A stretch of DNA of 64,000 nucleotides from Jacaranda mimosifolia (taxonomy: Eukaryota > Streptophyta > Magnoliopsida > Lamiales > Bignoniaceae). Position 1 is the first letter of the stretch, and every line of letters begins with the position of its first letter. Made by a program: the position numbers and the translations under genes. Of the stretch, positions 20,663 through 32,376 are shown piece by piece. The stretch spans positions 15,316,968 to 15,380,967 of the forward strand of contig CM032129.1 in the NCBI GenBank assembly GCA_018894105.1. Reading direction: 5' to 3'. The notes beneath the pieces are model-generated. The model saw only the letters and a list, made by a program, of their open reading frames with translations. It was not told the origin of the DNA and ran no database searches.

Positions 20663-23175
20663 CAGCGGTTAATAAAAAAAATCAAAAAAGCTTTTAATGT
20701 ATCATTAAGTCATAAGAAATCTTGGGCCCAAGAGTTAAGAATAACAAGTTCTTTATTACCTAAAACAGAATTACCGCTTAGAATAAGTTGAGTTTGATGA
20801 ATCTTTTCCTAATGCAATTCTCATATGAATATAGTGAATCGACTAATACTGAAAATGTTTATAAGAACATTAGATGATGTTTATAAACAATTTCGAAATT
20901 TATAACTCAATCTATTTGTTATGTTAACAGAGAGCAAAACAATTTCAAATGAAGTAGATAGAATCTGGAGAAATGGTTACCATCAAAGTTTTATCACCAC
21001 AACTAAAATGCACACACATGTAGTTTTAGTTAATAAATTTTTTATATCTTTCTTCTTTTTCGGTATTTGGTATTTATAACAATAAATCTCAGCACAGGAT
21101 CTGGGTTAGGTTAAATCACCAAATTAATAAAATGTGGTTTTCCCTTGATCCATAATTGTAGATCGCCTCCGAGAATTGGAGAAGGCAGTTACCTTCCAAT
21201 AACCAAACAAAAGCGCTACCTACAGAAACTGATGTATAAATGAGCAGCCAATAGATACATACATTGGCTCACAATGCAGAAACCTTACCACACATTAAGA
21301 CAGATAACTAATAATGGTCTAATCCATTATTTCCATCAAAAAGCATAGGACCATTTTCAGTCTCTCTTCTGTTATGGCAAATGCATTTGGAGATACCTAA
21401 ATCCACCCTAATTTCTGCCCAAACAATATTCATCAATTCGTTCTATCTTGTATGCATAACACACCTCACTTCCTCTTTATTGAAAGCGGATATAGAACCC
21501 AAATACGTCTTCCCATAAATGGAATTTCAAAGTTTTCAAAGACCAGTCTAATTTGCAAGAAATTTCTCCATTTTGTTGTTCAATAGATGCTCCAGCAGAT
21601 CAAATATGCCATCACATGTTGCTAATTTCTAGATAGAAATTACAAATGACTTTTCTAAACTACAATCAAAGCCTTTTCGCCGGGGGGGGGGGGGGGGGGG
21701 CCCCTAATTAAAAATAAAACAGACAAGAAGAAAGGCGAGAAAGAAGAACAACAAACACCAATTTGAGCAATCCAGCGTCCATGCTATTCATTAATTTAAT
21801 GAATTAATTGAATCTCAAACAATAATTACATGGCGCAGACTAATATATCCTTTCAAGACAACGTTTCTGGAACCCCAACCCCATAGCCATGGGCAGAATG
21901 TTGATAGTGCCGATTTGCTTATAGTAAATTTAAATCCTTTCAAGGAAACACAGACTGGGACAGCAAAAGGAGATTACATGATTCAAAGACATTGCATATT
22001 AAAGATGATCAATGAGAAGAATTTAGTGAGACTATGGTATTTAGAGTGTTTCTATCAAGAGTTATCAAATTTTTAGCTAGAGTCAAACAGCGAAAGATGC
22101 ATTAACCAGGTCTCTATTTCCACCTGATTGTTGCAGACTAATTCATTGACTCATTGAACTATCTCTAAAAGGGATCTTCCAGGTTTCAGTACCAAATTGT
22201 TTTCAGCCAAACTAGATCATGCTCCCTCCTCCAGCCCGTTTAAGTCTACTCTTTTTCCGCAAATATGATGACTATTAGATGTAACTCACATAGAAGATGG
22301 AACCCCCAAAATTTAATAGGTGCCGCTGCCATCCAAATCAGGCTGTGTAAAGGTTCAGCTTTGTAGCTGAAAAAGTGTAGGAATGCCCTTCTAGGAATAT
22401 TTGGTAAAAGTCTACACCTGAGTAAGACGGAAAAATACTAAAAACTGAAAAAGGATAAAAGCATTAAGAAACTTTAAGCGCTTTCAGTTTTTTTGAAGTC
22501 ATATGTATATATATATACATACACACACACTCATATATATGTATGTATTTAGATTTTGAGTTGGAGTATATTTTTTAATTGTAATTACAACAATATTGTC
22601 TCCAGAATAGTAAGTCAGATGATCTCTAAGGATGAGTGTATTAGCTGGGTCCAAGAACAATATAAACTTTTAACAAGAAAAACCACATTTTGGTGTAATG
22701 CACACTGCAAACTACAAAATCCATTCAAAACAACTTCTGGCATTGGTTCAAGTTCACTACAGTTTCATACCTTTATATGATGTACTTCAGGTTCAGTGAA
22801 CTTGGTTTTCAAAAGTAAAGCATATAGAAACACATGTACTCTTAAGGCATGTGTCATACAAAGACTAACTATTTCGTAAAAGGTCAGCCTAGATAGAGTG
22901 GTATTCCACCTAGAATGATTGTTTCCATTGAATTGTTTCGCTACAGACAGAGACAGAAGCCAAAGTATTACAGCCTTTTCAATTCCTTAAATACACAGTT
23001 GGACTTCACTAAAGTTAGCTTGTTTGACTATTTTACCTTACTTGTAGTAACAACTCTAGAGATGCAAGCACATATCTAAACATAAAAATGTATTCATAGA
23101 ACTAATAACAAAATTATTGTTTTAACTATCATATAAACACAATATATATATATGTGTGTGTGTTTTTAAGCATAC

Positions 23176-23211
<36 letters not shown>

Positions 23212-23620
23212 TTACAGTAAAATATTAAAACATTTCCACATACAGACACATCTACACAAGATTGGCAAAGGTTTTTCCTGAAATTCTTATTCCCTCATAC
23301 CATACGTGCCATTAGTTGATGGAGTTCAAACAAGCCACCCTATTCTTCAGCATTTTCAATGAACAAAACAATTTAAAATTGATTGAACAACCAGATTTAA
23401 TTAGTCACTGGATATGAAACCCAGAAAATGTAAACCATCAAGCATATCCCCATAAATACATCAAAGTAACATTAATGAAGATACCGGCATGGTTCATTAC
23501 AAATGGAGGAACTAAAATTATGGAACTTATTGAGATGATTAAGTTAATGGATATGACAAGATGGAATAGAACACCAAATACAGGTGAAGCAACACAGAAA
23601 AAGGAAGCACCTTTACCTCA
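20663..23620. other. Long stretch without a recognised gene
   Basis: 20663-20900 may be more organelle-derived DNA (a frame contains [18 protein letters not shown]) but I could not name it. The rest shows no credible exon series. It contains a run of 19 G at 21682-21700 followed by CCCC, a TA/CA/TG microsatellite at 22502-22545, and TG runs at 23152-23212. The last few hundred bases before 23625 are probably the 3' UTR and terminator region of the riboflavin synthase gene, which reads leftward. Confidence 0.5.
21682..21700 (+). repeat. Homopolymer run of 19 G
   Basis: Nineteen G in a row, flanked by CGCC on the left and CCCC on the right, in AT-rich surroundings. Such a run is rare in plant DNA and may be a sequencing or assembly error as much as a real tract. 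Confidence 0.9.
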
Positions 23621-23624
23621 AAAT

Positions 23625-24476
23625 TCAAGAGGATTTAATCGAATCAACAAACCCACTACTGAGCAGCCTCTCCACATATTTCCCCAAAATATCAACCTCC
23701 AAATTCACCTTCTGGCCAACTTTCTTCAAAGGGATCACCACTTTCTGCTGCGTGTAGGCCACCAACATAAAATTGAAACACAATTCCTCATCAAACACAT
23801 CTACCACAGTCAAGCTAGTCCCATCTACAGCAATAAACCCTTTAGGCACAATGTATTTCAACAGTTCCCTTCCAACCTTCACTTTCACCCACAACGAATC
23901 GCCCTCCGGCGCCATGTCCACAATTTCCCCGGTTCCATCCACGTGCCCCTGCACAAAATGACCCCCCATTCTAGTGCTAGGACTCAGTGCCCTCTCTAAA
24001 TTAACCAAGGAGCCACTTTCTAATTCACCCAGAGAAGTCTTTCTCAACGTTTCCGGGGAAAGTCCGACTGAGAATTCGGATAAAACGGTGTCAAACTCCG
24101 TGACGGTTAAGCAGGTGCCATTGACAGATATGCTGTCGCCCAAGTGTATGTCTTCAAGAATGGTTCTTGCCTGAATTTTCATGGCAAAACTGTCATCTTG
24201 ATCAAAGCCTAGTTGTTTAATTGTGCCCATTTCTTCGACTATGCCTGTGAAAAGAGATTTAATTGTGCTGGTGACATATCTGGGTTGGTGGGATTTGCGG
24301 GGTCTGATAAACACAGAAAGTGGGGGTTGTTTGAGGGAAGAATGAAGAGCGCGGTTGGACAGAGTTTGCCGCAACGAACTAACGGAGAGATCTGAAATTG
24401 ATGTGGTTTTGGCCGTCGGTAACGAGGGTTTCAGGCGGTATCTGTACAGAGGAGCAGGTGGACTAGAGAGAACCAT
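23625..24476 (-). CDS. Riboflavin synthase, chloroplast-targeted, single exon
   Basis: The 283-residue product catalyses the last step of vitamin B2 synthesis: two molecules of 6,7-dimethyl-8-ribityllumazine give riboflavin plus a pyrimidinedione. Residues 1-72 are Ser/Thr/Arg-rich with almost no acidic residues, as in a chloroplast transit peptide. The enzyme starts at LFTGIVEEMG (75-84). Two lumazine-binding repeats follow: NGTCLTV (119-125) and, after the linker GGHFVQGHVDGTG (171-183), DGTSLTV (218-224). NLEVDILGKYVER near the C-terminus is the trimerisation-end signature. Length and lack of introns fit the plant family. No frame damage is seen, so it should be functional. The start at 24476 is the first ATG ahead of the transit peptide. 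Confidence 0.96.
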   Translation of the reverse strand: MVLSSPPAPLYRYRLKPSLPTAKTTSISDLSVSSLRQTLSNRALHSSLKQPPLSVFIRPRKSHQPRYVTSTIKSLFTGIVEEMGTIKQLGFDQDDSFAMKIQARTILEDIHLGDSISVNGTCLTVTEFDTVLSEFSVGLSPETLRKTSLGELESGSLVNLERALSPSTRMGGHFVQGHVDGTGEIVDMAPEGDSLWVKVKVGRELLKYIVPKGFIAVDGTSLTVVDVFDEELCFNFMLVAYTQQKVVIPLKKVGQKVNLEVDILGKYVERLLSSGFVDSIKSS

Positions 24477-24802
24477 TTTTCCTATTTGTGATGCAGATTA
24501 TTTTTCGCTGATGCACTAGATCAGTAGAGCATCCATTTTGATTATGCAGCCAGGACACAAAGCCAAGACCAATGAGGGATTTTTCTTTTTCTTTTTCTTT
24601 TTCTTTTTTTATTTTGACCATGACCCATGACGTTGACTAAAAGTCTAGAACTCACTCAATTTTAATTTAAGTAAATTTTTATTTTTAAAATTTTAAATCT
24701 TTCAATTAAATTAAACTTGTTTTTGACTAAATTCTATATTTTGGCACTTACCTATTCCACTTAAATATATATTTTTAAAATTTTTAAAATTGGTTAAAGT
24801 AT
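24477..24802 (-). promoter_or_regulatory. Upstream region of riboflavin synthase
   Basis: This 326-bp interval between the gene start and the MULE edge must hold the 5' UTR and core promoter. It includes a CTTTTT-rich run at 24583-24608 (purine-rich on the coding strand). I saw no clean TATA box at the expected distance. The MULE sits about 325 bp upstream of the ATG and so may limit or alter the promoter. Confidence 0.4.
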
Positions 24803-24905
24803 CAATAAATTGGCTTAAAATCCCCAAACCAATTTTCATTTTAGAATTCAATCCTCATCCACCTTTTTTTTCAGTTTTAACTCCTTATTTTCAACTTTAG
24901 TTTTG
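24803..24905 (+). repeat. Left inverted repeat of the MULE
   Basis: Phrases AAATCCCCAAACC, TTTTAGAATTCA, TCCACCTTTTTT and AGTTTTAACTCC are matched in order, on the opposite strand, by the right end. Identity is roughly three quarters by eye. Confidence 0.85.
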
Positions 24906-26229
24906 ATTTCACTCCTTACTTGAGTAAAAAAGACAAAAAAACCCTCACTTAATTGAAAATGACAAAATCCCTCCACTTCTCACTAACAAAAATGTTATTC
25001 ACATAATTCCCTCCCACAACTCACATTTTCTTTTCCCATTCCCACACGTTTTTCTCTTCTCATTCCCTCCATTTGTGCAAACCTGATGTCAGGTGCTACA
25101 ATGACGCTCTGCTTGTCATTTTCACGTTGGTGTTGCAACAAAATCTTCATCTCTTTCACTTTCTTGTTTGGGGACTGGCTTTTCTCCATTCTTTTTGTGG
25201 TCATAGCTAGAAGGATTTCTATTTTTGCCCTTCAATTGCACAGCATACAAGGTAAGTTGTATAATTTTCTATTCTTTTATTTTTGTATTGAAATACAGAA
25301 AGCAATGTAGTACATTATTCTGTTTGCTTCTTGTTTGATGTTGGTTTAAATTATTTTAGGCATGATTTTGATATACTCAATCACCATGGTTGGTCTTTTC
25401 TTTTATTAAAAAAAAATCCTGATATAAGTTTTTTGGTACTTGAATATTGTCAATTGTTATTTTAATTGTATGCTTCAAATATCAGTTATTTGAATTAGTA
25501 ATTATATAATCCATATGAGGTGTAGCGTATATCAGTTGTTTGCAACTAAATTTTAGGGATATTATCTAATTTATGGTATATACCATGTCTATACGTCATG
25601 TTTAAGCATTTCTTGGGCATCAATTCCTGCAAACTCATGATTAATATGATTGGTATTTTTTTCAAATAATATGGTATCAAAATTTAAATTTTAGTATTTA
25701 AATTATGACTTGCAATATAGATCTCCAATTTAGTACTATGTTCTAGTTTTTTTGGTAGCAAAATTCAAGTTTTCAGTAATTTAATTCTAACTTTGTAGTA
25801 TAAAAAACCTCCGAATCAGTATGATGTGCAATTTTTATTTTTATTTTTGTACAAAAATTAAAAATTTCAGTATTTAAATTGTGAGTTGCAGTACACAAAA
25901 CCTCCAATTAAGTATTATGTGCAAGTCTTTTCAGTACAAAAATTCAAACTTTCAGTTTTTAAATTATGACTTGTTGTTCCAAAACCTCCAATGCAGTATT
26001 TATGTAGTTGTGTATGTCTCTCTTTTCTGCAGAAATAATGGCTAAAACTCGAAGACCTGCACACCAAATGTGATCACAATATTTGGTGTCTAACTCCGTA
26101 CGTGCCAGTATGTAGTGTTTGTTTTGTATTTCCAACTACAAATAACTTGATTTAACAAGTTCTAACATTAATTGTTGACATGAGGAAATTCTAAGAGAAC
26201 TTGAAAAAGCAAATTAGTGGCATGCTATA
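24906..26229. other. MULE interior left of the Ulp1-like gene
   Basis: A frame at 25086-25310 has an internal CAAGGTAAGT donor-like site (25249-25258) but is not recognisable. From about 25660 to 26010 a short phrase resembling TTCAGTATTTAAATTATGACTT recurs about four times (near 25690, 25865, 25950), a local degenerate repeat. Nothing else is seen. Confidence 0.4.
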
Positions 26230-26700
26230 AAACAAGATGAAATTCCAAAATTTATTGGTGAACTGAGCACGTGCAAGTTCCTGGAAGAGTTGAATTTAGA
26301 AGTGTTGAACAAGTGCAAATTTATTATATTCCCCATTAACAGCCATTATCATTGGTTCCTCCTTATGTTGGACATGACTAAGAAAAAGTTCATACAGATG
26401 AACTCATATTGGTCTTCCCAGATAAAAACAATAACAAAATTTTTTGTAAGTTCGCTTATATTTGTGATACATTCATCCAAATATTTGAATAAAAACTAAC
26501 AAATACTTTTGCAGGTTAAGTTTTTAACTGGATACCTAAAGCACTACTTTGGATATATTATGCCACAAAAAGAAGTGCAAATACGTTTTAGTCACCAACA
26601 AAATGGAGACCTGAACTGTGGAGTTTATGCATGTCTTTGGGCTGAGTGTCATACAAAAACACGAAGAATTTCTAGCAATATACAAGTGAATGTTCTATAG
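26230..26700 (+). pseudogene. Ulp1-like (C48) cysteine protease fragment in the MULE
   Basis: The frame reads LNKCKFIIFPINSHYHWFLL, with the HW pair of the Ulp1 active site, then MLDMTKKKFIQMNSYW where Asn stands at the usual catalytic Asp. An intron of about 70 bp (near 26447-26515, GTAAGT...TTGCAG) leads to GYLKHYFGYIMPQKE and QQNGDLNCGVYACLWAEC, with the Gln and the catalytic Cys but Asn in the usual DCG. Intact relatives remove SUMO-like tags from proteins; Ulp1-like genes are known cargo of plant MULEs. Upstream and downstream coding parts are missing and stops occur at 26700 and before 26230. Confidence 0.72.
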
Positions 26701-26989
26701 ATGCATATCGAGCATATAGTGCCGTAAACATTCTAACTGATGAGCATGATTTAATGTATTCCAGGGGAAAATGATGATGTTTGGATCGTTATTATCTGAA
26801 TAAATTGACTATTTTGTTATTTTGTATTTTAGTATTTTTGACACTCTTATTAGATAACATTTATAATTTGTATATTTGGATTATTAGAATGGATGGTGTT
26901 TAAAATTTATGGTATAATTTAGAAATTTATTTATAAATAGATGTTGGTAAAGATATATATATATATGTTACAAGTTAGCTCAAAATAAG

Positions 26990-29900
26990 TATATAAATAG
27001 TATAACTCAACATGTTGGAACGTAGTTTCAAAGTATATAAACACGAAAAATAAGTACATAATATTGGTAAATTGAGTACATAAACACAATTCTGGAGTAC
27101 ATAATTGCCAATACCAAGTATTGTTTCGCCGATTTTCATTACCATTCTCAGCACATAAGAGATCGAGTTCAATTCGGCCTAATCTGGTCATTATGTGACT
27201 ATAAGACCATGGAGTATTAGCCTTAGGAGTCATATAGTTATGATAGGTTCACTAGTGTTCGATGGTGGTGTCGGAAGGATTCATTTATCTCATGCATCAA
27301 GGGTTTATACTACTCTGAATGAGAGTGCAAGTGGTTGGATGTGTATGTTTGAGTTCCCAACCATTACAACATGTACTATCACGATAATTTCTTCAACAAA
27401 CTATGATTTTGTCATGTTAGATTCTTATGTGTTGTTCCACGCATCGAATTGAGCCTTATTTCGACCTTTGAAAAAGCAAATACATAACCACAAAAAATAA
27501 GTACACAAAATTGGCAAACTAGGTACATAAACGCAGTTATGGAGTACATAACTACTAATACTGGATACTTTTTTGTCGATTTTTGGTATTGTTCTCTGCA
27601 CATAAGAGATCAAGTTCAATTCTATCTGATCTGGCCATTGCATAACCATAAGGCCATGGAGAATTAGCCCTAGAAGTCATACTTCGATAGTGGTGTCGGG
27701 AGGATTCATTTAGCTCATGCATCAATCATTTATACTACTCTGAATGAGAGAGCAAGTGGTTGGATGTGTGTGTTTGAGTTCCCAACCATTACAACATATA
27801 CTATCACGACCATTTCTTCAACAAGCCATGATTTTATCGCGTTAGGGTGTCTTATGTGTTGTTCCACATATTTAATGGAGTCTCATCTCACTCTTTGAAA
27901 AGCAAGTACATAAATACAAAAAATAAGTACACAATATTGGCAAACTGAGTACATAAACGCAGTTCTGGAGTACATAAATGCCAATACTAGGTGTTTTTTT
28001 TGCTAATTTTCAATATCATTCTCAGAACATAATAGATCAAATTCAATTCGGACTAATCTGGCAATTGCATGATTATAAGGCCATCATGTGTCATTATTAG
28101 GACATTAGGGATTTTCGGTACCATCCATGAATAATTTCACACTACTATGAATGAAAGTACAAGTGATTGGATGTAGGTATTTATGTTCCAAACTATTTCA
28201 ACATGTGCGTATCCAAACTATTTCTTCAATAAATCATGGTTTTGTCACGTTGGGGTATCTTATGTGTTGTTCCACACATCGAACTGAGCCTCATCTTGGC
28301 CTTTGGAAAAGCAAGTACATAAACACAAAACATAAGTACACAACATTGGCAAATTGAGTACACAAAAGCAGTTCTGGAGTATATAGCTGACAAGACTGGG
28401 CTCTTTTTGCCGATTTTTGGTATCATTCTCAGCACATAAGGGATAGAGTTTAATTCTACCTAATCTGGCCATTGCGTGATCATAAGACCATGGCGTGTCA
28501 TTATCAGCACATTAGGAATTTTCGGTACCATCCATGAACGACTTCACAATACTATGAATGAAAGTGCAAGTGTTTGGATGTAGGTATTTGTGTTCCAAAC
28601 CATTTCAACATTTCCATATCCAAACCATTTCTTCAACAAACAATAGTTTTGTCGCGTTGGGGTATCTTATGCGTTGTTGCACGCATTGAATTAAGCCTCA
28701 TCTTAGCCTTTGGAAAAGCAAATACATAAACACGAAAATAAATACACAACATTGGCAAACTGAGTACATAAACACAGTTCTGGAGTACATAACTGCTAAT
28801 ACTATGTTCTTTTTTGTCGATTTCTAGTACCATTCTCAGCACATAAGAGATCAAGTTCAATTCAGCCCAATATGGCTATTGTATGATCATAAGATTAAGG
28901 CATGTCATTATAAGCACATTAGGGCTTTCTAGTACCATCCGTGAATGGTTTCACATTACTATAAATGAAAGCGCAAGTAGTTGGATGTAGGTGTTTGTGT
29001 TCCAAACCATTTCAACATGTGCGTATCCAAACTATTTCTTCAACAAACCATGGTTTTATCGCATCGGGATGTCTTATGCGTTGTTGCACGCATCAATTGA
29101 GCCTCATCTCGGCCTTTGGAAAAGCAAATACATACACATAAAAAATAAGTATACAATATTGAGCAAACTGAGTACATAAACGCAATTCTATAGTATGTAA
29201 CTACCAAAACTAGGTACTTTTTTGCTGATTTTCAGTATCATTCTCAACACATAAGGGATAGAGTTCAATTCAACCTAACATGACCATTGCGTGATCATAA
29301 GACCATGGCGATTCATTATCAGCACATTAGGAATTTTCGATACCATCTATGAACAATTTCACACTACTATGAATGAAAGCGCAAGTATTTTGGATATAGG
29401 TGTTTGTGTTCCAAACCATTTCAACATGTGTATATCCAAACTGTTTCTTCAACAAACCATGGTTTTGTCGTGTCGACGTGTCTTATAGGTTGTTGCACGC
29501 ATCGAATTAAGTCTCATCTCGACCCTTGGAAAAGCAAGTATATAAACACAAAAAATAAGTACACAATATTGGCAAACCGAGTACATAAACACAATTCTGG
29601 AGTACATAACTACCAAAACTAGGTACTTTTTTGTCGATTTCCAATATCATTCTCAGCACATAAAGAATTGAGGCCTAATCTAGCCATTGCATGATCATAA
29701 GATCATGGCGTGTCATTATCAACACATTAGGGATTTTCAGTAGCATTCATGAATGGTTTCACACTACTATGAATGAGAGCACAAGTGGTAAGATGTTGGT
29801 GTTTGAGCTCCAAACCATTTCAACATGTGCGTATCCAAATTATTTCTTCAACAAACCACGGTTTTGTCTCATCGAGAGGTCTTATATATTGTTTCACACA

Positions 29901-30040
29901 TCGAATTGAGTCTCATCTCGGCCTTTAGAAAAGTAAGTACATAAACACAAAAAATAAGTACACAATATTGGCAAACTGAGTGCATAGATGCAGTTCTGAA
30001 GTACATAACTGCCAAAATTGGGTACTTTTTCTGATAAAAT
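26990..30040 (+). repeat. Tandem array, eight diverged copies of a ~410-bp unit inside the MULE
   Basis: The phrase AATAAGTACACAATATTGGC marks each unit, at about 27048, 27496, 27922, 28331, 28737, 29144, 29554 and 29953 (spacing 448, 426, 409, 406, 407, 410, 399). Other shared phrases are GAGTACATAAAC, TTCTCAGCACATAAG, CACACTACTATGAATGA and CAACATGTGCGTATCC. Copies differ by perhaps 10-20 percent and small indels. Weak frames seen in several units on both strands are by-products of repetition; none is conserved as a protein. Confidence 0.92.
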
Positions 30041-30940
30041 AAAAAATAAATTTGGACAACAGCTCTAACACAAACCTTCCCAATAGTAAAAAAGAATATT
30101 TGTTCATGATTTCTTTCACATTAAAATGATAATACAATATGTCGTTATTTTACAAAGTATACAACACAAATAATTCTATAAAAATTATCTGATTAAAATA
30201 CGATATAGTACAAATGCTACAACTTAACATGTCCTCAAGACAAAGACGAATTTAGTAACTACCATAAGCACCTGTATACTATCTATTTCTAAGCCATCTT
30301 CATTTAAACCTTTGTTTTCTTTGCATCCTTTTTTCCTAATTGAAGAGAAATAAAATCAATCAAAATATTATTAAATAAATAATGACAAATGGTAATACAA
30401 GTACAAATATACAATAAAACGGTAAACAAATATATTGCCGTATCAATTTGCACTAAATGGTAGGAAAATGACTTCAATAGAAGCACAAACTTGCTTCCAA
30501 AACATTGTATCATTTTGCAATGTGTTATATCATCTTGTTCTACCACATACATAATTTATGCAAATCCAACTATGTAAGTCCACAACACACAATTTATTAT
30601 GATCTATCATCTCAAACTCCTACAACTACTAATGTGCAAATTGAGCAGAAGTATTAGAGTGGAAATACCAAATTGCACTAATCACATACTAATAAGTGGA
30701 CTACTGAGTATGATAATGTATAATTAAAGTATCTTATTAAGGAGGAAGAACATATAACAATTAAGTACTAATCAAAACACATCGAAAGTATAACGAAGAA
30801 TTAATGCAATACTAATATGAAAATATGAAGAAACTTACCAATACATATAACAGATTTTCCTTTCACATCTTTCGTCCATTTTTTCGGACAACCATCATAT
30901 TAACGACGCTCGTGTTTTTTGGTCAAAACAAGTGCATGGG
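30041..30940. other. MULE interior right of the tandem array
   Basis: AT-rich sequence with an unrecognised minus-strand frame at 30304-30552. No protein family could be assigned. It ends at the right inverted repeat. Confidence 0.4.
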
Positions 30941-31051
30941 TAGTCAACTTAAAGCATAAAGTTGAATTGGGGAGTTAAAACTAAGAAAAGGATGGACGGG
31001 GACTGATTCCTAAAGTGAAAGTGGGTTTGGGGATTTATAAATAAGATGCCC
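30941..31051 (-). repeat. Right inverted repeat of the MULE
   Basis: On the minus strand this reads GGGCATCTTATTTATAAATC then CCCAAACC, CTTTAGGAATCA, TCCATCCTTTTC and AGTTTTAACTCC, paralleling the left end. The GGGCATC start is common at plant MULE ends. Confidence 0.85.
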
Positions 31052-31060
31052 TTAAAGTAA

Positions 31061-32376
31061 ATCATTTCTCATTTAATTGACCTCTAATAACAAAAAATTA
31101 TTATTTTTTATTCTTTATTCTTCTTTAAAATAACCTTAACAGAATCTTATTTACACCAAACTCTCAAGGGGACATCTATTTGAATTTTATTAATATCCAT
31201 ATTTTTTTATCACATGGTGGAGATTCATTCTTAGTATTTGCATGAAATAAAATTCATGCATTTGTTGTTAGCTTATCAATCAGATCTTAATGTTTTTTTA
31301 CTTTATTTATATGAATGACGAATAAAGTATTTTAATGATAATGAAAAGAACCTTTTTTTTTTTCAAAGAAAGCCACTTGCCCTTGCGGGGTTTTGCATTG
31401 ACATTACCTTATATGTAAGTATCAAAAGAAAATGGTACAACATATATTTAGATCAAAAAAGTTGCAAAATAAGAAGTATTACTTCCTTAACAAGAGCTAG
31501 GGATGGCAATGGGGTAAGTGTGGGACAGGTCATTAATATTCAAAATCCGTCCCATTGAGATTTTTAAGGATCCAGGACTCATGTCACCCTAGCTTTGAAT
31601 CTTAACAGCTTAGATCCATTAGATTTGTCAAATTCATTTTGTATGTTTAAAAAAATAAAAAGTATTTTCTTCTTGGTAGATATGGCAAATGGTGGTCATC
31701 ATGCCTCCAATGTGGATAAGGATGAGGATGTTACATAATGTCTAGTGGCCACTAGGTGAATGAGATGTAAGGCCAGATTGGTACCTAATTCAAGCCATTA
31801 AGTTTTTTATGTTCCTTATTGATATTAAGTCCTATATATACAGTAGAAATATCAGCATATATAAGTTGTTTATTTTATTACTAGGAATATCAGTGTGGAA
31901 GTAATCTCGAATCAAATAGGGGCCTTTGATGAGCTTTGTGATGAACACCATGAACATTGTGAATATCCTTGAATTTGATTTGAGAAAAATAATGCTAATT
32001 CAAAGGTTTTACACTGTAATTTCGAATCAATATCAAAATTTAATGAGTTCCATGAAGAACACCTTGAATGTCATGGATCTCTTTAAATTTGATTTGAGAA
32101 AAATAATGCCAATTCGAGAGCTTCGTACCATAATCTCAAATCAAACGCCAAAATATGATGGGCTCCTAGAAAAATGCCTTGAACATCGTGGATCTCCTTG
32201 AATTTACTTGAAAGAATTATTAAACTCCTTTAGAGTTTCTCTCACTTGCTAGGACTTGTGTTCGTGTGTCAAGAATAAGCTTTGGTCACCCCTTAATATA
32301 GATGTTTAATGGGAAACTCCCAAATGACTTGAACTTCTTTGATAGTTATCTCTTCGATAAGATAATATCAAATATC
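31061..32376. repeat. Intergenic DNA with a ~115-bp tandem repeat
   Basis: 31926-32200 holds about two and a half copies of a unit near 115 bp, marked by GAATTTGATTTGAGAAAAAT at about 31969 and TTAAATTTGATTTGAGAAAA at about 32084, and GATGAGCT/GATGGGCT phrases. At 31501 the phrase TAGGGATGGCAATGGGG resembles one end of another plant hAT family but no matching right end or duplication was found. No gene. Confidence 0.5.

Larger units (their letters stand above)
24803..31051. mobile_element. Mutator-like element (MULE) with Ulp1-like gene and internal tandem repeats
   Basis: The two ends form inverted repeats of about 100 bp: the left starts near 24820 with AATCCCCAAACC...TTTTAACTCC and the right end carries the same phrases on the other strand (about 30960-31040). 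Outside the ends stand TTAAAGTAT (24794-24802) and TTAAAGTAA (31052-31060), a 9-bp target duplication with one change, the MULE hallmark. The distance from each duplication to the shared CCCC is the same (23 bp). Inside are a broken Ulp1-like protease gene and about 3 kb of tandem repeats. No MURA-type transposase was found, so it depended on another element to move. Confidence 0.85.

Noticed and set aside
23475..23999. Plus-strand frame of 174 codons
   Set aside because: It is antisense to the intact riboflavin synthase gene and has no family features.
26990..30040. Regularly spaced repeats that could suggest a CRISPR-like array
   Set aside because: Units are about 410 bp, diverged along their whole length, with no short identical repeats and unique spacers, and the context is a plant transposon.
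30304..30552. Minus-strand frame with a possible membrane span in the MULE
   Set aside because: No family signal, surrounded by decayed AT-rich DNA; length is compatible with chance.
31496..31620. Possible hAT-type element starting TAGGGATGGCAATGGGG
   Set aside because: The nearest candidate end (CATGTCACCCTA at about 31581-31592) has no matching 8-bp flank, so boundaries cannot be supported.
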